Assembly: GCA_023259925.1 (NCBI GenBank)
Contig: JALRDS010000008.1
Location: forward strand, 1-20,481
Direction: 5' to 3'
Source of the DNA: Candidatus Saccharimonadia bacterium
Lineage (GTDB): Bacteria; Patescibacteriota; Saccharimonadia; Saccharimonadales; Saccharimonadaceae
DNA: 20,481 nucleotides
Of this stretch, positions 14,128 to 20,481 are shown piece after piece (within the stretch, counting starts at the first letter, position 1; every line of letters begins with the position of its first letter). A program made the translations under genes and the position numbers. The notes under the pieces were generated by a model. It saw only the letters and a list, made by a program, of their open reading frames with translations. It was not told the origin of the DNA and did not search any database.

Positions 14128-15401
14128 AATTTGTAGATACTGTGAAGCGTGCTGGACGGAATCTCCGTGAAGCCAAGATACGGACGTTACTAACTAGTCT
14201 TGCTATTGGCGTTGGTGCATTTACTATCACATTAAGTTTAGCGGCTGGCTCGGGTGGGCGTAGTTTTGTGGAAGAGCTAGTGAGTGCAAATACGAATCCT
14301 CGAGCGGTATATGTGCAGCCAAAACAGGACAGCTCCATTCCGGGTGCGCCTGGCGCTGGTGGTGTGCAGGAGTATAGCGATGCTCCGAGCGTAAGCTACG
14401 GGGGAGGGTTTCAGCTAACCCTCATGAAAGAAGCTGACATTGCAGCGATCAGTAATATAAAAAACGTTGAACGCGTTGACCCAATATATAACTTAAACGC
14501 TAAATATGTAACCGCCGAAGGTCAAAAAAAATATCAAGCAGGGCTCAGTACGTATGATGAGTCGATTACCCTTGAGTATGCAGCTGGTACGGGCGACGAC
14601 CTCGCTAATAACGAAATTATTGTGAGCGAAGATTACCTAAAGCCGCTTGGGTTTACTGATGCATCATCGGCGATTGGAAAATCGATTGCGGTAGCTGTAG
14701 ATAATCCGCTAGGCGTAGAGAAGCTGTTCAGCTTCACCATAGCGGCTGTAAGTAAAAAGTCGGATCTTGCAGTTAGTGGCTCAAGTGATTTAACAATAAA
14801 TGGCCCCGCATCGAAAACAGTATATGAGTATAGCGAGCAAGGAACCCCACTAGAAAAGGCGTACATGGGCGCAACGGTTATTACTTCGAGCGAGGATGCG
14901 GTGAGCGCTGTACAATCCACACTAAAAGATCAGGGATATATGGCTGATACAGCTGAGGATCTAATGAGTACAATATTTACATTTGTAAATGTACTGCAGG
15001 GTATTTTACTCGGGTTTGGGGCGCTTGCTATCTTAACGTCTATATTCGGCATCATTAACACACAGTACATTTCGGTGCTTGAAAGGACGAGCCAAATTGG
15101 ACTCATGAAAGCACTGGGGATGCGAAACCGTGATATTGGACGGCTTTTTCGGTACGAAGCTGCCTGGATTGGCTTTTTGGGTGGTGCTATAGGGGCTGGG
15201 TTTGCAGTTGTACTGGGTATGGTAGCAAATCCTTACATTACGGATGCATTAGACTTAGGTAAAACACAATTACTTGAATTCCATGTATGGCAGGCCGCCT
15301 CTGTTATCATCGGATTAATGGTGGTAGCTGTACTTGCTGGCATCTTCCCGAGTCGTAAAGCGTCTAAGCTTGATCCAATTGAAGCTCTACGAACTGAGTA
15401 G
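14124..15401 (+). CDS. ABC transporter permease (MacB/FtsX family)
   Basis: The membrane partner of the preceding ATPase, 425 aa. TM1 is at about 22-41 (LLTSLAIGVGAFTITLSLA). A large extracytoplasmic MacB_PCD-like domain spans about 45-285. Three more membrane helices form the FtsX core (about 287-310, 345-370, 390-412), with the cytosolic loop ERTSQIGLMKALGMRNRDIG and the family-typical C-terminus FPSRKASKLDPIEALR. GGGGAG lies near its start within the ATPase gene. This four-helix topology is that of type VII ABC proteins such as MacB. No membrane-fusion partner gene is next to it, in keeping with a single-membrane cell. Confidence 0.94.
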   Translation: MKFVDTVKRAGRNLREAKIRTLLTSLAIGVGAFTITLSLAAGSGGRSFVEELVSANTNPRAVYVQPKQDSSIPGAPGAGGVQEYSDAPSVSYGGGFQLTLMKEADIAAISNIKNVERVDPIYNLNAKYVTAEGQKKYQAGLSTYDESITLEYAAGTGDDLANNEIIVSEDYLKPLGFTDASSAIGKSIAVAVDNPLGVEKLFSFTIAAVSKKSDLAVSGSSDLTINGPASKTVYEYSEQGTPLEKAYMGATVITSSEDAVSAVQSTLKDQGYMADTAEDLMSTIFTFVNVLQGILLGFGALAILTSIFGIINTQYISVLERTSQIGLMKALGMRNRDIGRLFRYEAAWIGFLGGAIGAGFAVVLGMVANPYITDALDLGKTQLLEFHVWQAASVIIGLMVVAVLAGIFPSRKASKLDPIEALRTE

Positions 15402-15430
15402 TTGACGAATGGTTGCATTGGTAGTATAAA
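15402..15430 (+). promoter_or_regulatory. Sigma70-type promoter of the 171-aa gene
   Basis: TTGACG (15402-15407) directly after the permease stop and TATAAA (15425-15430), spaced by 17 nt. Predicted start is 15437, 2 nt before the ATG at 15439. Confidence 0.75.
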
Positions 15431-15443
15431 AGCTACCAATGCA
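15414..15443 (+). repeat. Perfect 11-bp inverted repeat around the -10 box and start codon
   Basis: TGCATTGGTAG (15414-15424) is the exact reverse complement of CTACCAATGCA (15433-15443). The 8-nt centre TATAAAAG holds the -10 box, and the right arm contains the ATG at 15439-15441. As DNA it is a candidate operator covering the promoter. As RNA it can form only in transcripts that read through from the ABC genes, where it would bury the start codon. It lacks a T-run, so it is not a normal terminator. Confidence 0.85.
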
Positions 15444-15954
15444 TACGCCCGATACTGGTAGCAGCGGATTGTCTCCAATGAAGAAACGGTTTTCTTTGCT
15501 GGAGCTGCCCGATTCGGGGGTTGAATGGCCAGTAGACTTTGACGCCATAACGGTAGAACAAAAAGCAACTCGGTTCTATAAAGCAAAAGAGGCGCGTCGC
15601 CAGCTCGATCACTTTTTTGAAATTCCGTTTTATCGCAGTAACGATTGCCTGTACGGGGTCTTGTGGCACCAAAAAGACAATGACTATCATTCGATGGTTC
15701 TTTTTGACACGAACAATGCCTACCAACATGCTGCGCTCATCGCAGCAGAATTAGTCGGCAACAGGCAGTATGGCTACCAACTATCAAATGAACTAGCGGT
15801 GTTATCTGGTGATCAAAGTTGTTATGTATCTGATGGTGACTTATTGACTTACTTTAAAGTGCCGGCAGATTTTGCTCCCGTTCAGGGGGAGGCTTTGGGT
15901 ATGATGGTGGCAGAAGCAAGAGATAGTGTTCGTCAACCGCACGTGGGCGTATGA
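15439..15954 (+). CDS. Unrecognised 171-aa protein
   Basis: No family is recognised. The sequence has no signal peptide or membrane segment, and two Cys (NDCLYG and SCYVSDG). After a polar N-terminus (MHTPDTGSSGLSP) come a helical basic segment (EQKATRFYKAKEARRQLDHF) and alternating hydrophobic strands (CLYGVLWHQKD, HSMVLFDTNNAYQHAALIAA). It looks like a small soluble alpha/beta protein. The ATG at 15439 is set by the promoter 2 nt upstream. A second in-frame ATG at 15478 (MKKRFSLLELPDSG) is possible but has no ribosome binding site. The gene is preceded by a perfect inverted repeat, the strongest sign here of a gene under specific control. Confidence 0.75.
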   Translation: MHTPDTGSSGLSPMKKRFSLLELPDSGVEWPVDFDAITVEQKATRFYKAKEARRQLDHFFEIPFYRSNDCLYGVLWHQKDNDYHSMVLFDTNNAYQHAALIAAELVGNRQYGYQLSNELAVLSGDQSCYVSDGDLLTYFKVPADFAPVQGEALGMMVAEARDSVRQPHVGV

Positions 15955-15964
15955 TGATTTGCCT

Positions 15965-15985
15965 CTGTTAGTGGTATACTGACAG
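15965..15985 (+). promoter_or_regulatory. serS extended -10 promoter inside an inverted repeat
   Basis: TG, one base, then TATACT (15975-15980) is an extended -10, and the ATG at 15987 lies exactly 6 nt after it, so +1 is the start codon. CTGTTAGT (15965-15972) pairs with ACTGACAG (15978-15985) over 8 positions with one T·G, across a 5-nt GGTAT loop. The repeat ends 1 nt before the ATG and covers the -10 box. Confidence 0.6.
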
Positions 15986-15986
15986 T

Positions 15987-17231
15987 ATGTTAGATATTCG
16001 ATTTATTCGCGACAACGCAGATGTCGTACAGAAAGCAGCAAATGATAAAGGCTACGATATTTCGATAGCAGCCTTGCTGCAGCTTGATGATGATCGTCGT
16101 GGGTTACAGCAGCAAGTTGATACCCTTCGCGAGAAGCGAAATGCGAACGCCGCTCGCATGAAGGGCGGCAAGCCTGAGCAGTCTGTGATAGACGAAGGGA
16201 AGCAAATAAAACTTGAGTTAGCTGAGCGCGAAAGTTATTTATACACCGCAGATACTGAGTTTATGAACCTGCTCAGTCAAGTTCCAAATATCATTTTTGA
16301 AGACGTCCCATTAGGTGGTGAAGAAGACAGCGTGGAAGTAAAGCAAGTTGGAGAACGTACAACGGGAGCAAAAGATCATTTAGATTTTGCAACCGAACGC
16401 GGCTGGCTTGATTTTGAACGTGGTGCCAAGGTAGCTGGAGCAAAGTTCTATTTTCTAAAAGGAGATTTAGCGCTTTTAGAAAATGCCATTTATCAATATG
16501 CACTCGATTTTGTACTCAAAAAAGGGTTCACCTACATGACTGTGCCACATCTAGTAAATAGCCGTACTGCTGAAGGTGCGGGGTTTGCACCGCGGTCAAA
16601 CGATCAGGAGGACCAATACTTCATTGAAGGGCAAGACCTCAGCCTGATTGGTACGGCCGAGGCACCGCTTACTGGTTATCACGCAGATGAAATTATTGAT
16701 GAGGACGAATTACCAAAACTGTATGTCGGCTATAGTCCAAGCTACCGTAAAGAGGCAGGTACCTATGGTAAGCATGCGCGGGGATTATTCCGCGTACACC
16801 AGTTCAATAAACTTGAAATGTACGCGTTTACCTTGCCGGAAAAATCAAAAGAAATGCACGATACGATACTGGCGATTGAAGAAGAGCTGTGGCAGTCGCT
16901 AGGCATTCCATACCATGTTATTAATATTGCAGCAGGTGACCTCGGTGCTCCGGCTGCCAAAAAATATGACATTGAATACTGGTCACCTGTTGACGAAAAA
17001 TACCGTGAACTCACCAGTTGTTCAAACTGTACCGACTTCCAAGCTCGCAATTTAAATATTCGAGTTCGCCGTAAGGACGGAAGCATCGAAGTGCTTCATA
17101 CACTTAATGGCACGGCAGTTAGCCTGGCCCGTTCACTGGTAACGATATTAGAGCATTATCAAACTACGGACGGTAAGCTACGCGTACCAAAAGTGCTAAT
17201 GCCTTATTTGAACAATCGGGAAGTGCTATAA
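15987..17231 (+). CDS. serS: Serine--tRNA ligase
   Basis: It charges tRNA(Ser). The N-terminus (MLDIRFIRDNADVVQKAA) and the long antiparallel coiled-coil arm (about 30-100), which grips the tRNA long variable arm, are typical. The class II core has IGTAEAPLTGYH, motif 2 YRKEAGTYGKHARGLFRVHQF and motif 3 TLNGTAVSLARSLVTILEHY. 414 aa is a normal length. Initiation appears leaderless from an extended -10 promoter. The stop codon TAA overlaps the -10 box of the next gene, hpf, so serS mRNA probably also reads into hpf. Confidence 0.97.
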   Translation: MLDIRFIRDNADVVQKAANDKGYDISIAALLQLDDDRRGLQQQVDTLREKRNANAARMKGGKPEQSVIDEGKQIKLELAERESYLYTADTEFMNLLSQVPNIIFEDVPLGGEEDSVEVKQVGERTTGAKDHLDFATERGWLDFERGAKVAGAKFYFLKGDLALLENAIYQYALDFVLKKGFTYMTVPHLVNSRTAEGAGFAPRSNDQEDQYFIEGQDLSLIGTAEAPLTGYHADEIIDEDELPKLYVGYSPSYRKEAGTYGKHARGLFRVHQFNKLEMYAFTLPEKSKEMHDTILAIEEELWQSLGIPYHVINIAAGDLGAPAAKKYDIEYWSPVDEKYRELTSCSNCTDFQARNLNIRVRRKDGSIEVLHTLNGTAVSLARSLVTILEHYQTTDGKLRVPKVLMPYLNNREVL

Positions 17232-17266
17232 TAGTAGGTACTAATCGTCCTAAAAAGGAGGGTACC
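17224..17266 (+). promoter_or_regulatory. hpf promoter and hairpin holding its ribosome binding site
   Basis: TG, one base, then TATAAT (17227-17232) is an extended -10 overlapping the serS stop; predicted start is 17239. TAGGTAC (17235-17241) pairs with GTACCTA (17262-17268, into the ATG). Inside, TCCT (17248-17251) pairs with AGGA (17256-17259) of the Shine-Dalgarno AAGGAGG (17255-17261) around an AAAA loop. In serS read-through mRNA the site would be masked; a transcript starting at 17239 loses over half of the outer stem. Confidence 0.55.
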
Positions 17267-17267
17267 T

Positions 17268-17642
17268 ATGATTCAATCAATCGTAATAACCGGGGTTAAA
17301 TACGATGTTGACGAACGCACTAAGCGCTACGTGACACGTAAGATTGGCAGTCTTGATCGGTTCTTGCCTCGGCATGCGCGTAAAAGTGTCACCGCAGAAG
17401 TGAAGCTGAAGGAAGTCAATCGTGATCATGGCAACAAATACGAAGCAGAAGTAATCTTGCATGTACCCGAAAAGCAGCTTACTGCAAAAGACTCTACGGT
17501 TAATATGATGGCTGCGGTAGACATTGTTGAAGCTAAAATTGCTCAACAACTTAAAAAATATAAAGATAAACATTTGGTGCAAACTGGTCGTACGCGAGCA
17601 ATCTTGTCGCACTTTAAACGAAGCTACGCGCGCGAACAGTAA
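17268..17642 (+). CDS. hpf: Ribosome hibernation promoting factor, short form
   Basis: An HPF/RaiA (YfiA) family protein that binds the 30S decoding region and stalls idle ribosomes. The family fold is seen in MIQSIVITGVKYDVDERTKR, the LDRFLPRHARKSVTAEVKL segment, EAEVILHVPEKQLTAKDST and the helix MMAAVDIVEAKIAQQLKKYKDK. At 124 aa it lacks the roughly 60-aa C-terminal dimerisation domain of long HPF, so it should act like the short forms rather than form 100S dimers alone. The basic tail (GRTRAILSHFKRSYAREQ) is unusual for a short form. AAGGAGG lies 6 nt before the ATG. The order hpf-secA matches Bacillus. Confidence 0.93.
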   Translation: MIQSIVITGVKYDVDERTKRYVTRKIGSLDRFLPRHARKSVTAEVKLKEVNRDHGNKYEAEVILHVPEKQLTAKDSTVNMMAAVDIVEAKIAQQLKKYKDKHLVQTGRTRAILSHFKRSYAREQ

Positions 17643-17682
17643 GGTTGCGTTGTACCAACTCATCTTTCGGAGCGTAAATTAC

Positions 17683-17723
17683 ACCGTTAACGGGTTTTCT
17701 GAACGGTAGTTTCAGGGTATAAT
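17683..17723 (+). promoter_or_regulatory. secA promoter with nested short repeats upstream
   Basis: TATAAT (17718-17723) predicts a start near 17730 and a 40-nt leader; TTTTCT (17695-17700) is a weak -35 at 17 nt. Around it lie the palindrome CCGTTAACGG (17684-17693), a further AACGGT (17702-17707) that can pair with ACCGTT (17683-17688), and CTGAA/TTCAG (17699-17703 with 17711-17715). The rest of the 127-nt gap before secA shows only a GAGGGA ribosome binding site (17761-17766). Confidence 0.5.
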
Positions 17724-17769
17724 AGCAGGTAGTTTTGAACCGATAACGGCAGGAAGAGATGAGGGAATA

Positions 17770-20397
17770 ATGCCAAAAATTACCAGGCAAGCTGTATTGA
17801 CAACGGTGTTCGGTGATCCGCAAAAGCGCATTCTAAAGGGGTATCAAAAGAAAGTAGCTGCGGTTAACGCACTCGAGGGCACGTATAAAAAGTTTAAAAA
17901 AGCTGAATTACCGAAGCAAACTGATGTTCTAAAGAAGCGTCTCGCTAAAAAGGGGGTTACGCTTGATGACATACTTCCTGATGCATTTGCATTGGTGCGT
18001 GAAGCAAGTGATCGTGTATTAAAGATGCGTCATTTCGACGTGCAGCTCATCGGTGGTATGGCGCTCCACGATGGGAACGTGGCTGAAATGAAGACTGGTG
18101 AAGGTAAGACGCTAGTGGCAACCTTGCCGACCTATTTGAACGCGCTTGAAGGTAAGGGTGTACACGTAGTAACGGTAAACGACTATCTGGCGCAGCGTGA
18201 CGCCAGCTGGATGGGTGAACTGTACCATTTCCTGGGTCTTTCTACCGGTGTCATTATTAACGATGCCAGTTTCATCTTTGATCCAAAGCACGACAACGAG
18301 GCTCATGATGATCCACAGATGCGAAAACTCCGACCGGCAACGCGTAAAGAGGCGTACGCAGCAGATGTAACCTACGGAACTAATAATGAGTTCGGGTTTG
18401 ATTATCTGCGAGATAACATGGTTGATGATGTTGAGTTGCTTCGCCAGCGTGAGCTCAACTTTGCGATTGTCGACGAGGTTGACTCAATTCTGATTGACGA
18501 AGCTCGTACGCCATTAATTATTAGCGCACCTGCTGCTGAAAACCCTGATAGCTACTATCAGTTTGCAAAAGTTGCCGCGAAACTAGTTGAAGATGACTAT
18601 ATTCTAGACGAAAAGCGGCGAAGTGTGTCACTCAGCGATACGGGTGTTGAGAAAGTACAAAAGATGCTTGGCATTAAGAACCTCTTTACGCCTGAGTATG
18701 TTCGTAGTGTGTACCACATGGATCAAGCGCTCAAGGCGCAGGCCCTGTTTAAGCGCGATAAGGACTATGTAGTGACAAATCAGGGCGAGGTGGTGATTGT
18801 TGACGAGCACACCGGCCGCTTAATGCAAGGTCGACGCTATAACGAAGGGCTACACCAGGCTATTGAAGCCAAGGAGAACGTAGCAGTACTGTCTGAAAGC
18901 ATGACACTTGCTACAATTTCATTCCAAAATTACTTTAGGCTGTACAACAAACTGAGCGGCATGACCGGAACCGCGTTCACTGAAGCAGAAGAGTTTCAAC
19001 AAATTTACAGCCTCGATGTAGTGCAAATTCCATCTAACCGTCCAATCGCCCGTGTAGATAAAGAAGACCTTATCTTTAAAACTGAAAAAGGTAAGCTAAA
19101 GGCAGTTGCAGAAGCTATTAAAGAACACCACAAAGCTGGCCGTCCAGTACTTGTAGGGTCGGCATCGATTGCCAAAAACGAGCTAATCGCGGAATATTTG
19201 AAAAAAGAAAAGATTCCATACGAAATATTGAATGCTAAAAACAATGAGCGCGAGGCGGCGATTGTAGCTAAAGCAGGTGAAAAGGGCGCAATTACACTCG
19301 CTACCAATATTGCCGGTCGTGGTACCGACATTAAGCTAGGCGAGGGTGTAAAAGAGCTTGGCGGACTTGTAGTGATTGGTAGTGAGCGTCATGAATCGCG
19401 TCGAATCGACAATCAGCTACGTGGTCGTGGCGGCCGTCAGGGTGACCCAGGTGAAACACAGTTCTTTGTCAGTACTGAAGATGATTTGATGCGTATCTTC
19501 CAGGGCGAACGTATTGCTGGCTTAATGAACCGACTAGGAGTTGATGAAGATACTCCAATTCAGAATAAAGCAGTCAGTAAAACGCTTGAAGCGGCTCAAA
19601 AGCGTGTTGAAGGGTATCACTTCGACACACGAAAGAACGTGGTGCAATACGACAACGTAATTAACCGTCACCGAAAAGTGGTATACGTAATGCGTCGCAA
19701 GATTCTTGAGGGCGATGACATAAAGCCGGAGATCGAACGCTTGATGAGCGAGATGGTAAAAAGCCTAACGCTGTTACCGTCAAAAAATAACCCGAAGTTC
19801 GCTGAAGAATTCAACTCTGTCTTCCCGGTAGACGACAAAGAAGTCGCTGAAGTTGGCAAGATAAAGAATGATAAGCAACGAACCGAGGCTGCACTGGCGC
19901 TTGCAAAAAAAGTGTATGAAGCGAAAGAAGACGAAATTAACGCTGAGATGCTTCGCAAAGTTGAGCGAGATGTGTACATTCAAGTTCTCGACACACTGTG
20001 GATGCAGCACCTGGAGAATATGCAGCATTTACGCGATGGTATTCACTGGCGTAGCGTTGGACAGCGTGATCCATTGGTCGAGTATCGTAGCGAATCACAA
20101 AAGTTGTTTGATGGATTACAGGCGACGCTTCGAGAAGAGGTATTACGAGCCATTATGCACGTTCATAAACATGATGCCATAACTGCGCATGATCACGAGC
20201 ATGATACTGAGTTGACTAAGCTGGCCGAACGAGCTGTTGAGCGCGGCGTAAATGAAATTGACAGCGGTGAATCTAATCGTGATGGCGATTTTAAAGTAAC
20301 CAAGGCGAAATCAGCTGGCGATGCGAATCGTGTAAAAAACGCTGCACGCAAGAAGAAAAAAGCTGCACGGCAAAATAAGAAAAAAAGCCGTCGGTAA
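17770..20397 (+). CDS. secA: Preprotein translocase ATPase SecA
   Basis: The motor that drives secreted proteins through SecYEG. Walker A GEGKT is at 110-114 within EMKTGEGKTLVATLP, followed by VHVVTVNDYLAQRDASWM. The DEAD-like VDEVDSILIDEARTPLIIS (234-252) and second nucleotide domain blocks ATNIAGRGTDIKLGEG and RRIDNQLRGRGGRQGDPG are intact. The helical wing and scaffold (VYIQVLDTLWMQHLENMQHL) follow. At 875 aa the length is normal. The usual C-terminal zinc motif (CxCxSGKKYKxC) is missing; instead there is a His-rich stretch (KHDAITAHDHEHD) and a strongly basic tail ending KKKKAARQNKKKSRR. It should carry the signal-peptide cargo of this window (DUF2207). Confidence 0.98.
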   Translation: MPKITRQAVLTTVFGDPQKRILKGYQKKVAAVNALEGTYKKFKKAELPKQTDVLKKRLAKKGVTLDDILPDAFALVREASDRVLKMRHFDVQLIGGMALHDGNVAEMKTGEGKTLVATLPTYLNALEGKGVHVVTVNDYLAQRDASWMGELYHFLGLSTGVIINDASFIFDPKHDNEAHDDPQMRKLRPATRKEAYAADVTYGTNNEFGFDYLRDNMVDDVELLRQRELNFAIVDEVDSILIDEARTPLIISAPAAENPDSYYQFAKVAAKLVEDDYILDEKRRSVSLSDTGVEKVQKMLGIKNLFTPEYVRSVYHMDQALKAQALFKRDKDYVVTNQGEVVIVDEHTGRLMQGRRYNEGLHQAIEAKENVAVLSESMTLATISFQNYFRLYNKLSGMTGTAFTEAEEFQQIYSLDVVQIPSNRPIARVDKEDLIFKTEKGKLKAVAEAIKEHHKAGRPVLVGSASIAKNELIAEYLKKEKIPYEILNAKNNEREAAIVAKAGEKGAITLATNIAGRGTDIKLGEGVKELGGLVVIGSERHESRRIDNQLRGRGGRQGDPGETQFFVSTEDDLMRIFQGERIAGLMNRLGVDEDTPIQNKAVSKTLEAAQKRVEGYHFDTRKNVVQYDNVINRHRKVVYVMRRKILEGDDIKPEIERLMSEMVKSLTLLPSKNNPKFAEEFNSVFPVDDKEVAEVGKIKNDKQRTEAALALAKKVYEAKEDEINAEMLRKVERDVYIQVLDTLWMQHLENMQHLRDGIHWRSVGQRDPLVEYRSESQKLFDGLQATLREEVLRAIMHVHKHDAITAHDHEHDTELTKLAERAVERGVNEIDSGESNRDGDFKVTKAKSAGDANRVKNAARKKKKAARQNKKKSRR

Positions 20398-20403
20398 TAC
20401 GCG

Positions 20404-20425
20404 GGGCTAGTGTCTTAACTAGCTC
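20404..20425 (+). terminator. Hairpin after secA, possible weak terminator
   Basis: GGGCTAGT (20404-20411) pairs with ACTAGCTC (20418-20425) over 8 bp with one G·T, around a 6-nt loop, starting 7 nt after the secA stop. Only two T follow, so termination would be weak. It may also protect the mRNA 3' end. Confidence 0.4.
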
Positions 20426-20434
20426 TTGGTATCG

Positions 20435-20481
20435 ATGGATTTGAAGATGATAACGCATGTTCCCAATCTATGGGCGAGCAG
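20435..20481 (+). CDS. Possible start of the next gene (3' partial)
   Basis: An ATG at 20435 opens a frame that stays open to the window edge (MDLKMITHVPNLWAS, 15 full codons). An alternative ATG is at 20447. No Shine-Dalgarno is visible; a TATCGA at 20430-20435 after TG is only a weak -10. In Bacillus prfB follows secA, but these residues do not look like the start of RF2. Too short to call. Confidence 0.25.
   Translation, partial: MDLKMITHVPNLWAS

Noticed and set aside
17684..17700. CCGTTAACGG followed by a T-rich stretch as an hpf terminator
   Set aside because: The hairpin would have only a 3-bp stem closing a 4-nt loop.
20401..20481. Possible tRNA beginning after secA (GCGGGGCTAG...)
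   Set aside because: No D-arm or anticodon stem with the required spacing could be drawn.
1..20481. Mobile element, CRISPR array, toxin-antitoxin or defence system
   Set aside because: No terminal repeats, transposase or integrase, spaced repeats, or recognisable toxin or defence domains were found in any frame read.
1..20481. Recoded UGA as in Gracilibacteria or Absconditabacteria
   Set aside because: Genes end at TGA (DUF427, ABC ATPase, 171-aa protein) and no core protein needs UGA read-through.

Overview
The window is a gene-dense stretch of about 20.5 kb, mostly housekeeping, from a small-genome bacterium. Intergenic gaps are short (largest about 175 nt) and neighbouring genes often overlap by a few bases. 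UGA is a normal stop: three genes end in TGA, two of them in ATGA overlaps. That excludes the UGA=Gly lineages (Gracilibacteria, Absconditabacteria). Short ProRS and EF-Ts, an unusual LysRS, twin type IV pilins, leaderless-looking starts, and a frr-uppS-rseP-proS cluster without pyrH, cdsA or dxr all fit a Candidate Phyla Radiation genome. Saccharibacteria (TM7) is my best guess, by inference only.

Layout: (1) the 3' tail of an unrecognised gene; (2) rpsB-tsf with a near-consensus promoter, a structured leader and a strong terminator; (3) recF on the minus strand between two type IV pilin genes on the plus strand; (4) frr-uppS-rseP-CPBP protease-proS, probably one operon; (5) greA with its own strong promoter and a 130-nt leader that looks like an attenuator, converging on an unrecognised minus-strand gene; (6) lysS; (7) a DUF2207 membrane protein, then a compact cassette: small unknown protein, DUF427 protein, ABC ATPase and MacB/FtsX-like permease; (8) an unrecognised 171-aa protein under a promoter set in a perfect inverted repeat; (9) serS, hpf and secA, then a few codons of a possible next gene.

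The genes serve translation (S2, EF-Ts, RRF, three class II tRNA synthetases, HPF), transcript cleavage (GreA), recombination (RecF), undecaprenyl carrier synthesis (UppS), membrane proteolysis (RseP, CPBP), secretion (SecA), ABC export and surface pili.

I see no mobile element, CRISPR array, tRNA, rRNA or defence island. The unusual content is regulatory. Several genes have a -10 box placed so that the mRNA should begin at or within a few bases of the start codon. Three 5' regions (the 171-aa gene, serS, hpf) carry inverted repeats that would fold only in read-through mRNA, not in the gene's own transcript. The rpsB and greA leaders are also structured.
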